64,000 nucleotides of DNA, taken from positions 2,917,665-2,981,664 of the forward strand of contig JAHWDD010000003.1 in assembly GCA_023897205.1 (NCBI GenBank). Reading direction: 5' to 3'. Below, one piece after another: positions 1 to 11,671 of the stretch. Within the stretch, counting starts at the first letter, position 1; each line of letters starts with the position of its first letter. Origin of the DNA: Exophiala sp. HKRS030. Taxonomy: Eukaryota > Ascomycota > Eurotiomycetes > Chaetothyriales > Herpotrichiellaceae. Made by a program: the position numbers and the translations under genes. The notes under the pieces are model-generated. The model saw nothing but the letters and a program-made list of their open reading frames with translations, was not told where the DNA came from and made no database searches.

Positions 1-120
1 TGTCATTCTCTGGTATCTCAGCATCCAGCTCGATCGAGACGGAATATGCAGCTCCTTGCTCGCGTGCGCATCCGGCTATGCCAATCCCCGCGGCGAAAGC
101 TCCCTTCAAAGGTGGGGCAT
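1..120 (-). CDS. Possible N-terminal exon of a gene running off the left edge
   Basis: Minus-strand reading from about position 114 down to the edge gives some 38 open residues with coding-like composition (starting PLKGAFAAGIGIAG and ending AEIPEND). An ATG lies at 120-118, but it is one base out of frame, separated from the open stretch by a run of four G/C bases at 114-117. One extra C there would give a start reading M-P-P-P-L-K. Since several other genes in this window lack exactly one base in such runs, this is a plausible but unproven start. An upstream short intron is the alternative. I do not recognise the family. Confidence 0.3.
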
Positions 121-670
121 CAATTCAACATGCACGCTCACAGTGTACGGAAAGCTCGATTCATCTCTGATACATCATGACAGGGCATTGCATGCTACGA
201 TCACGCGATCACCCGTATTTGCCTCCTTGCCTTGAAGCAACTTTCCGACACGCGCAATACCCGGCAACCTGTACTACCTTGAGTGAAAAACGACATCGCC
301 TCAGCCAATCCTCGTGGCTAGTCAAGAACCCGGACCTCGACCTTTTATGAGACAAAAGACTCCTGTTTGGGACAGGTGCATGGGGTCTTCTATCCGCGCC
401 TCACGTGTTGCCTCACGGTGGATAACATCTACGTGCGTCTTGGAATCAAAAATCATCATGGTCACCCAACAGAGTCTGGATGCAGGTAGGTGGCTAAGAA
501 GGTCGTTCATGAGGTATTGTCCCCAAAGATCCAAGTGCGATACTAAGAAAGAAGAGCACCTTTCCAACATCTAGATGCGAAACTCCACCAGCGCCGATGC
601 TCGAACGCGCGAAAAATATCAATCCACCCAGAGAATCTATTCTCAGGCCTCGGAAGAGCTCTCACAGCTC
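121..670. other. Intergenic region, no supported gene
   Basis: Only short overlapping reading frames on both strands occur here, none with a recognisable motif. It lies upstream of the possible left-edge gene and downstream of the BUB1 stop codon. Confidence 0.5.
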
Positions 671-3600
671 TCATTTTCCAGCGATCAGCCTCTCCATCCT
701 CCGTAAGGAGCCTCTGAGATCTCTACCACCTCTCTCGCCTTCCTCCATCAGCCATTTTTCCATCTTGACCCTGATCCTCTTGATATTATTCTGAATCGGC
801 ATTTCTTCGCCATCCTGCACGCTGCCTGGATTCAACAATGTAGCAAAACACTCACCCCAGACCTCCTTTTCCCAATATCGTTTCAGGGTATCTTTCAGCT
901 TCCACTCTTTCTTCTGCCCAAGACCAGCACCTGCCGCGGGAACTGTCTCAATGTATTTGCCAAACAAGAGACTATGGATCACCCCAGCTGCACCGTGGTA
1001 GTCGATCTGGTATTTCCATGGTCGGCATTCTCTGATTTCGGCACAATCTTGAGGACTTGATGCCCAGTCTGCGATGAATTGTGCCTGAGGCTTGAACATG
1101 CGTGTATCAATTGCCCGTCCGAAGTCGATCAAGGTAAGGCCTTTGGAGTTCCATCCATTTTTACCCGAAGGTTCAAACCCACTCGAGACGTCCAATGTTG
1201 TATCCAGTCTCACCAGACAATTATCGCCTTTCAGATCGCCGTGCAAGATTCCGATCCTGTGTAGATCTTCAAGTACCTTCAACAATTCAATTGAGAAGAA
1301 CATTGCAAGACTTTCGTCCAATCCTTCAGCGAGTTTCCCCGCTTTGACATTTTCGCTCCGAGCAAGATTGACCAGGTCAAGCAGAGTTCCTTGCGGACTG
1401 TACGACAGCACGAGGTACGCTTCGTCGCGGTAGAGATGGCACTCATGAGCAAGCACGATGGACTGCATTGTGCGAGCAGCTGGACCCAAACGCTGTCGGA
1501 TGAGTCGCAAGATATGAAACTCCCACATCAAGGTTCCCGGGGGTGTCTCGGTCTTGAGCGCCTCTAGTTCATTTCTTTCCCCTGATTTGCTCGAAGTTGA
1601 TAGCCCGGCATTTTCCTTGTCTTCATCGGGATCTGTCACATCTGCCGGATTGTAGCTCTCCACAAGATACACGGGTGCGAAAGCCCCTTCTCCAAGTTGC
1701 CGCTTGACCGCGTATACTTGGTCTGTCCCGTGGAACTTGAGAATGGGCGGCACGGCCCTGGTGAGCGTCTTGTCACCTAGACCCTTTCGCGGACTGCCTT
1801 TGACTTTGCTCTTGGCCACCTTCTCCGCAAAGGTTTTCAATACTTGGTACTGACCGTGCACTTCTTCCGAATGGTCACTATATCCTGCATACGACGATAC
1901 TGGAGGATGCACGGCCGTCAAAATCTGCTGTCGGATTGCATCGTCACATGGATTACATTGTAGGTCCAGCACGATAGGTCCTTTGTGGATTTTGGCCGGT
2001 GACAGAGCAGGTCTCGCACGAGATGTAGTATTGGCCGCAGGTTTAGGTGGCTGAACATCATTCGATGCTTTGAACAGAGTATTCTCGCCCGTCACAGTAC
2101 CTGTCTGTGATCTAGAAGGCGAAGCCTTGCTGATACCAAATGGCTTTTTATGTGGTGACGACGTCAGGATCTCGACTTCAGAAGCTCCAACCTCTCCCAA
2201 CTTCCTCTTGGCAGACGAAGATGGTGTCCCATCAGGCTGAACAGGGCTACTCAACAACAGATCCTCCACGTTGAGCTTAGATGGACTTTCATATCTTGCT
2301 TGTGCGTTGCGACTCGGCGTTTTGGAGGTAAAATAATCAGGATCGTTGAAAACAGTCGAGGGTGCGAGAGAGCTCTCCGTCCTTTCGACAATCGGCGTCA
2401 TGAAGGGTAGCTTGTGCGCGGCCACGTTAGGGTCACGGTAGGGACGTACAGGTGTTGGCTCATAGTCCATGGGCGGAAGTGGTACATAGCGTGGGGCGTT
2501 GTGGACTTCCCATTGATCTGGGAAGACATCGTCAACAGGTGTGGAAAGGTCAGGACCATGTGACAGATGAGCACCAGGTTCATCTTGTGCATTCTCATCC
2601 CCAGCTTCCTCTCCATCTTCTTCGAGTTGACCTAATGGTTCTGAGATGTGTCGATCTGGTTCAACCACTTCGTCTTCGCCGCCATCGCCGTCCTCGTCGC
2701 TCATATCACCAACATCACCCGCAAGCAAAGCAATAGCTTTAGTGTCCATATCGTCAAAGTCGGCATTGGCAATGTTAGCAATAGCCAGTGTGTCAAAGCC
2801 GTCCATTTCCGTGTGGTTCTGACTGGACGATCCCATGCTCTCTGTCTGGTCTTCGCTTTCGTACCGTCGGTGCTGCTTCCGTGAAGACTTGCTGCGATGA
2901 TTATGGCTGCTCTTCTTCGACGAGGCAGTCTTCCCGGAGATGGAGTCTTTCAGATCGACTAAAGGCACGTGCTTGCTCGCAGTGAAGTCGGACCAAGGGG
3001 ACACACTGTCGGGTTGACTCTGGCTCTGGGCGTCGACACGGGAAGAAGAAAGCGTATCTTCACCGAATTCACTACCAGTCACCGATACATGGCCTGTGCC
3101 TGTACTCTCGCCATCACCGGCAGTGCTGTACCCATCGTCAATTTCTCCATCGACGAAATCAGCATCATCTCCACTCTGGGTATCTTCTCGCACCACCTCC
3201 GGCTTACGCAGAGGTTGGTTGAACATGTCATAGATCTCGTTCATAGCAGCTTTAGAATGGAATGTCATTGTTGGTTCCGTGTTTGCCGAGTTCTTCCGCT
3301 TCACTTTCCTCCGTGTTGGGGATTCGAGGCGCGTCTTCACCGTTTGCGTCTGCTGCTTCACTTCCCGGACTTTGAGCTTCTTTTGCTTCGTAGGCTCCGT
3401 GCTTGGTTGTGAGTCAGGCATTCCCACCATGGACTGGGTTGAGATGTCATGAATGCTGAGATTGCAGTTTGTGGTGTTGACATCCATGACTTGCTGCAGA
3501 GAATGACTCAAGTTTTCGATATCCTCTGGCTCGGTTGATTTCAGCGCGTGACGGTCGGTCTTGTGAGGTTGTTCGTCAAGACTGAGGTTTCGCACATTTT

Positions 3601-4987
3601 CTGTCAGGGTATGTGAATGCGCTGACGGCGCTTCAGTGACGCTCCAGTCTCTATCCAGCCATCCTCGAGACTTGGCCCGTAACTCCTCAAAGCTGAATTC
3701 GGTCTTGCCGTTAGGCGGGTAAACGGCTTCCATGTGTACAAATACTCGTTCGGTTCGGCCTGTACGAGGGTTGACAACGTCACTAGTGTGCTGATCAGGT
3801 CGCGATTGAGAATGCGAGGAGGTCTTGTTAAGATGTGGTTCATTTTGATTTCGTGATGACTAGATACAAAGATGGCTCAATTAGCACTGATGTTTTTTCC
3901 TTGCCTGAACAAGCCAATTGCTGGGGTAAGGCAATATCGGCCGACATGGGAAGCACTCATACCGCGTCCTTGAATATCTCCATCTTCGCCGCAGTTCCAA
4001 CCTTCTTGCCGGCTTTCAAAGTCTCCCCAGCCCAAGGACGAGCTTCGACGGTGTTCTCCTTCTTGCGCTCTTTCATAGATTCAATACTGTCCCATCCTTT
4101 GGCCGGAGCTGAGCCCGCGGTGGTTGGAGCTGGAGCTGCATTGTTGCTGTCTGAGAAGATAGCCATCTTAGGCTTCCCTGACCTTGAAGGTGCAGTTGTC
4201 GCTGATCCACCGCTCTGTTGAGGTTGTGCCTGCGATGGCTCGTCTCGGTGTGCAGATGCGAAAGGGTCAATCTTTGCAGCCAGTGCTGGTCGGACAGTCG
4301 GCAGAGCCGGGAGGTAGGACCGTCATTGGATTGCGGACGCGCATTATATCGCTGCTGGAACTGTGTGTACTTTCTGACCAAACGCTCTGCAGGTCTAGCC
4401 TCACGTTGAATGCCCAACTGGTAGACTTCATCCGCCTGGCTCCATCTGTCTGCGCCTTCTAACCACGCTGCGAATTCTTCGTAGAATAAACCAAGGCTTT
4501 CGCCGATGCTATGTCGTGCTAAGAAAGCAAATGTCTCTCTGGGACTGTCTGAGAACAGACGAATATAATGTAGCCATAATTTCAGATATCGCGGATCGTT
4601 TTTATAGTGCGATGAGGTAAGGAATGCCTTTGTCGCTCGTTCAAGTAAAGGCAGGAGTTGCGACTGTGGTGTCGCTTGCGCCGAAGGATATGCGTTCAGT
4701 GTCCATTTGACATAGCGATCATAGATGTCTAGAGGGTCATCTGATTCTGCGATCGACTGCAGCTCGACTTCATATTCTTGCCGGATAGCGTCGTTCAAGG
4801 TCTTGGTTTCATCTAGAGTAGGCAACACAGACTTGCTTTTGGTTCCTGGTTTCCCTGAAGGCAGAGGCGATAGAATGGATGCGAGTTGTTTGGCCGAACG
4901 TCCTCCGGGGAGTTGTTGAATGTTCTCTTTGTGTGTTTCCAAGATGTCGAAGTTGATGAGGTCGTTATCGGCGCTAGGTATAGCCAT
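671..4987 (-). CDS. BUB1: Spindle-checkpoint kinase BUB1 (combined Mad3/Bub1 type)
   Basis: Serine/threonine kinase of the mitotic spindle checkpoint, acting at kinetochores with Bub3. The first ATG (4985-4987) opens a Mad3/BUB1 homology region with a KEN box near residue 17 (ETHKENIQQ) and a TPR-like segment (WLHYIRL, FYEEFAAWLE). One intron (3962..3860, GTATGA...TCTAG) joins exon 1 to the conserved stretch NPRTGRTERVFVHMEAVYPP and FSFEELRAKSRGW, the Bub3-binding/Mad3_BUB1_II region. The middle is long, acidic and low in complexity. The kinase domain starts near residue 1070 with GEGAFAPVYLVE, catalytic loop HGDLKGDNCL and metal loop LIDFGRAID. A second KEN (DEDKENAG) lies inside the kinase N-lobe region. 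The frame is broken at 4309-4311, where a CCC run should be CCCC to continue into ALPTVRPALAAK. I take this as a sequencing error. About 1,400 residues if corrected. Identity is near certain; exact termini are less so. Confidence 0.93.
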
Positions 4988-5536
4988 ACTGACATACAAG
5001 TTGTTGTCGTAGCCCTATGCTGCTATTACTGGCTCGAAAAGGTGCAGAACCTGAGCCTTGCAAGTAGAGGAAATGGTACAAACATGGGATGTGGTCGAGG
5101 CGCATGTGTAAGTAAAGTGGTGGTTCAATAAAGATTGGTTGCATCTTGTTCCTGGCCCAATACGGCAAGTGTCAACAAACAGATGTCTCGGCGGCTGCTG
5201 GCTTACTCACGTGATGTCAGCCCGCCTCTTTTGGGAAGTGCGTTCACCACACGTCCAACTGATGAAAGGTGCCCACGATTCTTATGGAATACACGACTAA
5301 CTTCATGGAGAATACTGCTCTGACCTGACATGGTCTTACAAGAGACTATAAGTAAGACGAAAGTCTCGAGCTTTCCCTTTGGAAATTTCCAAAGTCGATG
5401 ATATTCTCTGATCATTCAGATATCATATAGTCTTCAACTTCAATTATTTTTTTAGCCTCAAAGTATAGTACTGTGCAGCTCGTGTCACATTTCTATCTCC
5501 CCATTGTCGCATACTTACACGAAATCAATCGACAAA
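4988..5536. promoter_or_regulatory. Divergent promoter between BUB1 and the DUF7704 gene
   Basis: About 550 bp separate two divergent starts, so both promoters must lie here. A CACGTG E-box (TCACGTGA context) sits at 5208-5213. No protein-coding gene is supported in the interval. That the E-box is functional is inference only. Confidence 0.45.
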
Positions 5537-6080
5537 ATGGCATATACCGTACTTCCGACATGGCCCTTTATCCTCTTCGGCATCCTAGAGCCCCTTGCCC
5601 TGTAATTGCGGATCCCAAACTTCATACAAGTCACTGGCTGACGGTAGCTACAGTATCTGGGGAGCCTGGCTTGCATTGACCAACCCGGAACAATATTACC
5701 TAGACCAGATCCCTGGCTCCTCTACAACAGGTCTGAACAAGGTTGTTATAGGTGCTAATGGCCTGGCATTGACTCTACAACTGGGCAACGTCTTCGTCCT
5801 GCTCATTAGCATCGCTGTGATTTGCACTCATACGACGCATGCGGATATTGCAAAGAAGTACCTGGTTGTCATCGCACTCGGCGATCTTGGTCACATCTGG
5901 GCTTCGGCTTATGCTCTGGGCGACGTGTTTTGGGACGTGGGTCGGTGGAATGATATGGCTTGGGGGAACATCGGTAGCAGTGCGTTCCTGCATGTTAATA
6001 GATTGGCTACTGTCGCTGGACTGTTCGGCACAATTGGGGTTGCGAAGAAGGCTGGGGCAAGCGTGACTAGAACAAGATAG
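5537..6080 (+). CDS. DUF7704-type small membrane protein
   Basis: Two exons: 5537-5601 and 5654-6080, with a 52-nt intron (GTAATT...TACAG). The spliced protein is about 164 residues and begins MAYTVLPTWPFILFGILEP, the usual opening of fungal DUF7704 proteins, and runs directly into IWGAWLALTNPEQY. Four hydrophobic segments are visible: near the N-terminus, GLALTLQLGNVFVLLISIAV, KKYLVVIALGDLGHIWA and LATVAGLFGTIGV. The conserved WxDxAWGNIG-like segment (WNDMAWGNIGSS) is present. Function of the family is unknown; it is expected in an internal or plasma membrane. The ATG at 5537 has an ACAAAATGG context. Confidence 0.8.
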
Positions 6081-6318
6081 AAGCAAGAGCTATATTAGGA
6101 TGCCAGAAAGGGTTTGGTGACAGAGAAATCATGGGTATCTCTTTTCTTCCGAAGCTCTGAGGCCTGGAATTGGAGCAGGCTCAATGAGCAGCAACATTTA
6201 CTCAGCTATGGACTATCATAATCCAGTATGAAGAGTTTGTAATTTTGATCCTGATTTCTTCTTTGGCCGCAAACCCAACACAGGCAATCTCAAAGCGCGC
6301 GCATGACTTTTGACATGT

Positions 6319-7298
6319 TTACGAGTGAGCTGCAAGTTGGACAGCACGACGGCGATCTCTCTCCTCAGCAATAGACAACTAGAAGATGATCAGTAAAGTC
6401 CCTACCATGACAGAATTCGGGAAACATACCTTAACACCCTTGCCCTTGGGCAGACTGATCCATGGCTTCTCTTTGCCAATGATGAAAACGTTGTTTTCTC
6501 GGGTAGCGAACGAGTTGTCAATGGCGTCCTTGATGTGGACGATGTTGAAACCACCATCGTGTCGCTCTCGGTGGGTGATGACACCAACACGACCCAAGTT
6601 ACGACCACCAATAACCATGGCGATCACACCGGTGTCGAACTTGATGAACTCGGTGATCTTGCCAGTTGCAATATCGATCTTGACTGTGTCGTTGACCTTG
6701 ATGGCTGGGTCGGGATATCGGATACTATTATTCCAATCAGCATTACTCGAATTTTTTTCCGACCACATCTTGGCCCAACGGCTGATAGGTGCAGGCGACT
6801 TACGTGCGAGCATCATGCGTAACCAAGTATGGGATTCCACCCTTTCCAACCTGAACTCTCTTGACCTTGCCGAGTTTGTATTCTGCCTCAGCTGCTTCGA
6901 TACGGTGAACGGCGAAGCGTCCTTTGGTATCATAGACTAGACGGAAGTGCTCTCCAGTCTTGTCGATCGAGATGACATCTTGGAAACCGGCAGGGTAGGT
7001 ATGATCAGTGCGGACTTTGCCATCGACCTTGATCAGACGTTGAGCAAGGATAGCAGTTGTCTCTCGGCCGTTCAACGCATACTTCAGACGGTTTCGGATG
7101 AAGACGATCAGTGGCAGGCTGTCGCGGGCTTTCTGTTGACCTTGTTAGTTTTTGTTCGTGTCTCAAGGACTGATTGTGTGTGCGACGAACGTGAGGACCA
7201 GGTGATGCCTTGGGGGCATAGGCACCAGAGAGCTTGTCCAAAAGCCAGTGCGAGGGAGCGCTGAGACGCTTCTGATGTTTCTTAGGACCTCTACCCAT
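6319..7298 (-). CDS. RPS4: 40S ribosomal protein S4 (eS4)
   Basis: Component of the small ribosomal subunit. Four exons are resolved by sequence conservation: 7298-7191, 7132-6804, 6724-6430 and 6378-6319. The introns are 7190..7133, 6803..6725 and 6429..6379, with donors GTTCGT, GTAAGT and GTATGT and an ACTAACA branch site in the first. The protein opens [20 protein letters not shown], continues through [20 protein letters not shown] (S4-like RNA-binding part) and [17 protein letters not shown], then the KOW-type part ([16 protein letters not shown]), and ends [15 protein letters not shown] before TAA at 6319-6321. Length about 263 residues, as usual for eS4. No damage is seen. It is divergent from nothing close by; the neighbour upstream (HOM2) is on the same strand. 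Confidence 0.96.
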
Positions 7299-7616
7299 CT
7301 TGATGTATTGTTGTGTTGAAGGTGAGTTACTTGCGCTGGTGCACTGAAAATGTCAAGCGAATTTTGGATTCAAAGGTGTGAGAGTTCGTGGTTGCCAAGA
7401 TTTTGTGCACTAGTCCCCGTTTGGGAACGTCAATCTTCAAATTCAAATGACGCCGTGCAGCTGTCCAGTCGTCATTTGAACGAATGCTACTATCATTACC
7501 TAGTAGCATGCAAGGAATCCAAAAATTCGTAACCACAAAGGACATAAAATATCAACTGTAAGGTGCCACTCAATGCTATACAAATCTATGTAAGTTTCTT
7601 GCACCCAGTCACCAAA
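7299..7616. other. Short intergenic region between HOM2 and RPS4
   Basis: About 320 bp between the HOM2 stop and the RPS4 start. It must hold the RPS4 promoter. Short reading frames on both strands have no recognisable content. Confidence 0.5.
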
Positions 7617-8823
7617 TTAGATCAATCCCTGTATGATGGCTGCTTCTGCATTCAATATCGAAGAACCAGCAGCGCCAATGACCGTATTGTGGCTCAATGC
7701 CGCAAATCTGATGTCAAAGTGTGAACCCTTCGCCGCCTCCCGGACACGGCCTACACTGACTGCATAGCCGCCCGAGATATCTCGGTCCAATCGTGGCTGA
7801 GGTCGATCTGGCTCGTCAAAAACGACGATTGCTCGTTCTGGGCCGAAGGACACCCGATCTTCTGTGCCTCTGCAACGTAATCTCGCATGGCCTGTTTGAC
7901 CTGCTCTGCGCTAGGTGGTGGTCTCTGCTTAAATCGCAATGACACGAACGCCATATGACCGTCTGTGACACCAACTCTCGTGCATGTAGCTCCAACCGTT
8001 AGGCCTTGCTGCTCCTCAAATGCAGTGAGATCGGAGTTGATGGCGCCCAAGATCTTTTGGGCTTCGGTCTCGAGCTTGTCCTCTTCCCCTGCAATGTATG
8101 GGATGACGTTGTCCATGATATCCATGCTGGGGACACCAGGGTACCCAGCGCCTGAAACGGCTTGCTCTGTGAAGACTTCCACATCCTCAACAGGGCCAAA
8201 CTTGGCTTGCAAGGCAGCGAATGGGATAACTATGCCAATGACTGCACAGTTCGAGTTACAAACCAAAAATCCTTTTTTCAAACCGAAATGTTTCCGTTGA
8301 TGTGGAATGAGTCCAAGATGTGATAGATTCACAGTCGGTACTACCAAAGGCACAACTGGATCTCTTCGATAGTTTTTGGCATTCGAGAAGACAGGGATCT
8401 CAGCCTTCAGGAACTCCATCTCTGATACTGTTGTTAGCAACAGGGTTGTAAAGAAGAGAAAGCGATACCTACCAACGTCGCCCGCAACATCGCTGTCTAA
8501 GCCAGAAAAGACCAAGTCGATGTCTGGAAAGTTTGCCGCCTTACATTCCCGAACTTCAAGATTTGCAAGTTCCGGAGACATCGGTTTGGCTTGCTTCCAA
8601 CGTACTGCATCCTTGTAGAGCTTGCCAGCGGATCTGGAAGATGCTCCTACGGCTTGTAAGTGTAGTGTAGGATGATCAGCTAGAAGCAAGATGAAGCGTT
8701 GTCCAACAGAGCCTTTGGAGTTGTCAGCATTGCGGTTTTATTCTGTGCAATTTTCTAGAGATAAGTACCGGTTGCGCCTAGAACAGCAACATTTTTTTTG
8801 CCATGTGGACGGGTAGTCGCCAT
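7617..8823 (-). CDS. HOM2: Aspartate-semialdehyde dehydrogenase
   Basis: Makes aspartate-4-semialdehyde from aspartyl phosphate with NADPH, for threonine, methionine and isoleucine synthesis. Exon 1 (8823-8769) encodes the nucleotide-binding opening [11 protein letters not shown]; after an intron (8768..8713) it continues [15 protein letters not shown] second intron is 8472..8422. The catalytic cysteine is in [13 protein letters not shown], followed by [16 protein letters not shown]. The C-terminal half reads [20 protein letters not shown] and [16 protein letters not shown]. The reading frame is broken at 7840-7842, where GCPSA should continue [11 protein letters not shown]; one C is missing from a CCCC run. 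Apart from this, the protein is full length (about 365 residues). I take the break as a consensus error because flanking conservation is perfect. Confidence 0.93.
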
Positions 8824-9785
8824 GATGGAGGATATGCTTGTAAATTGAGCTTGAACTGTGCGCAAGAGGCTTAGGATCCAGACTATCTTGCACAATATAA
8901 GTTTGGAAACGCTTGTGCCGCTTCAAAGAAGTTTGTGATGCTGAGGTCGAGGAATGCTAAAGGGCCTGGGCAAATTTCTATATCGTGGTCAATATCGAAT
9001 GCTTGTCACTGGCTGGTTGAGTCACAGGGTGAAAAAGGGCTGAGAAGGGCTAGATCATGCCAAGGACGGAACGGAAAATCTCTCACGGAGGCAAATACAT
9101 TGAATTATCAACTGGGTGATCCACGGTGAGATCCTTGCACAGTCTGATCGACGCGCTAATAATATCTGATACCAGGTTCTCTTGCACGTCTCTTGGGTCA
9201 TTTTTCACTCCACTATTGGCAAGCATGGGTCAGGCACGTCAGGCCGATTGTGATGATATAAGTTGAGTCAATGGAATAAACACGGCTCGTGTACAGCCTC
9301 CGCACCCTTCTACCGAGTACTTGCTTGAAGGAAGCAATACAGGCCTGGACTCCGCAACTAAGCTGGATTGCTTCGTGAAGGACAGAACAATTATATCAGA
9401 GGAGCCGGGTACATCGCGAATGATCTTAGACTTCGACTCTTTTCCCCTAAGGGATATCATGCAATATTCAGCCAAGTGGGCCCATCTATAGAAAGGCCAG
9501 TTCAGGCTGAACTTATCGCCCGCGAGCATTTTCTCCTCCATAGAATCTACCTAGCAAAAAGACTCGTCTGGAATGAAGAAACTCATCCACCATTAAAATC
9601 GTAACTCCATGTAATCATGCACACACTGTAATGCTCTATCGTACCCGGCAGATGAAAGTTTGTCATCTAGGAACGCCTTGATTATTCAACCTCGCAAACG
9701 CATCCATGTATAAGAAAGTCGCTCAAGTCTATGGCTGATGACGACAAGAAGAGAATTTGGCTGTCAATCAAGTGACCGAAAGTGC
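8824..9785. other. Intergenic region, no supported gene
   Basis: Only short overlapping frames are present. Nothing resembling a conserved exon, tRNA or repeat was seen. The right part is the 3' flank of the small frame at 9786-9977, the left part the HOM2 promoter. Confidence 0.5.
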
Positions 9786-9977
9786 TTAGATGAGGCTGAA
9801 CTCGGTGCCAATCTTTGACTGCTGGGCTTCGCGTAGAGCAGCCATTGGACGCGGCTTAGGAAGTGAGGACAAGGCAGACAGCTGGGTCTTTTGTTGAGGT
9901 AGGTTATATGCAATAACGAAGGGTGCTAGGGCCGTGGCCGTTGTAGCAACAAAGGTTGTCAAGGTAAAATGAGGCAT
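9786..9977 (-). CDS. Possible small secreted or membrane-anchored protein, 63 aa
   Basis: A single frame encodes 63 residues beginning MPHFTLTTFVATTATALAPF. The N-terminal 24 residues form a hydrophobic, alanine/threonine-rich segment that could be a signal peptide or anchor; the rest is polar and proline/glutamine-rich (LPQQKTQLSALSSLPKPRPM). The ATG stands in an ACATCAAGATGC context typical of fungi. It is preceded by about 200 bases of C/T/A-rich, ORF-poor sequence that looks like a fungal 5' leader. No family is recognised. The gene could also have a 3' exon I did not find. Confidence 0.5.
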   Translation of the reverse strand: MPHFTLTTFVATTATALAPFVIAYNLPQQKTQLSALSSLPKPRPMAALREAQQSKIGTEFSLI

Positions 9978-11671
9978 CTTGATGTGATGGCTGGAGGCGG
10001 TGTGGTGGTATTATGCGTAGTAAGTCGAGGGATCTGGGATTGTGTTTTGGTTTGAAACAAATATGATGGAAGCAGATTGAACGCAGAGGCTCGCTGTTCT
10101 AGTGTATATGATGACGAGAATGCAGATGTGAAAAGAGAGTGAGGAATGCAAAGGTGAACACGACAGGGTTGTGTTGATATACGCGGCAAAGGGGCAAACG
10201 GATGGACCGACAAGGTGTCACTCGGAGAAACTGATGGCGTGGAAAAGGGAAATATCACGCAGGCTAAAGGGAAAATTTCTGGAAAAACAAGACAGGCACC
10301 TAACAGGGGACCGGCAGCTGTCCGGCAGCTGTCCGGGGGAAGGGATCTGGTCGACCCAATTAAGATCTACAAGTACCTGACTAATTTGCGGGCACCTGGT
10401 AGGGCTCCTTAGGCCCCTGGCGGGCGGTCGGTTAGTGGTGTGACATGCCCAGAGTGGCCTGGAGTGCCTGAATTGTGCCTGGATTAGTACCTGACATGAC
10501 TTATGTAGTAACCATTTAGCGACCAGGTTTTGGACTACTCGGCGCCTAGTGGCTGTAAGAATCAATGGACCAGTAGGTGCTAGATGCTGGGTGCTAAGAC
10601 CTTAGGCTTCGTTGAATGTAAAATACCATACCGCAATAATTACAACGTGCCTATGACCATCAGGTACTCTGGAGGTACTGACCGCCCTATAATCTCCACT
10701 TCACACCTCCATTTTGTGGCTGAAATGGTGGCTTCGATGCACACGGGGTAATCTGGAGTTTTTTACCTCGCCCACAACTCGAAATCTTGGCAGAACCTGA
10801 ACTTCTCCATTTCTGCCTCCACAAACCGCAAGTTTCCATTTCCATTTGACCTTTGAACATTGCCGACCAGACAGGTTCTGTACCTAGGCAAGTCAAGCAC
10901 ACCGACACCGGATCCGGAGTCAGCATCATGTGTTCACCTAGGTAGGCTTGGCCAGTCCAGGATTCAGCACCTCATTCAAGGCCCTTGCATTCCACGGTGT
11001 ACAATCATATACACACACTTTGGGGATATCAGCTGGCTGCTCTTGAGGGTGACCGAGTGATTATCAAACTGTGCTTTGTTCACCAGACACAAAGTCCAGG
11101 CGACAACATTCACCTGAGATCAGGATCTTGATCAAAAGTGAAAAGGCTCACTCCTCGACAGTCGCATCGTACAGTACTTCGGTATCCCGGCCAGACATTA
11201 GGTAAAAACTTAACCGTCGCACCGGCTATTGACCATCTCAAAGCGACTTTCCCCACAGAAAATACAGGATCGACGAATACGAAATCAAAAGCTTGCTCGA
11301 GCTTGTGTCGTAACTTCGTGCTAGCTTGCCAACCATGACGAAGTGATTGACCCAGCTTTCGTCGATTTTCCACAAATTGACCGACAATGGGTAGGCAACG
11401 TTGCATTTGTGCACTCAAGTTCTTCTCAGTGCATGGTTTATCGCTGAACAATGTGACCTCGCAGGGACGATCAGTGTGTTGCCTCACGGCTCACGAAAAG
11501 GAATCCAGGATATATACTATCTTGCGAACTATAGAAAGATGTCAGGTTTGCTACTGTTTGGTTAGTACAGTGCAACATTGAAGGTCATTGAGCACATCGC
11601 AACCAGAATAGCATTGTACGGTCACTTTGACGAGATTCCAGTCTTTCTTCTCCTTGAATAAATCTGTCGAC
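9978..11671. other. Intergenic region: leader of the small gene and promoter of the glycosidase
   Basis: The first 200 bases look like the 5' leader of the small minus-strand gene. The stretch 10300-10600 is rich in short GGC/CCT words (for example two CTGTCCGGCAG-type copies near 10317-10335) but shows no long repeat. No coding region is supported before the glycosidase start. Confidence 0.45.
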
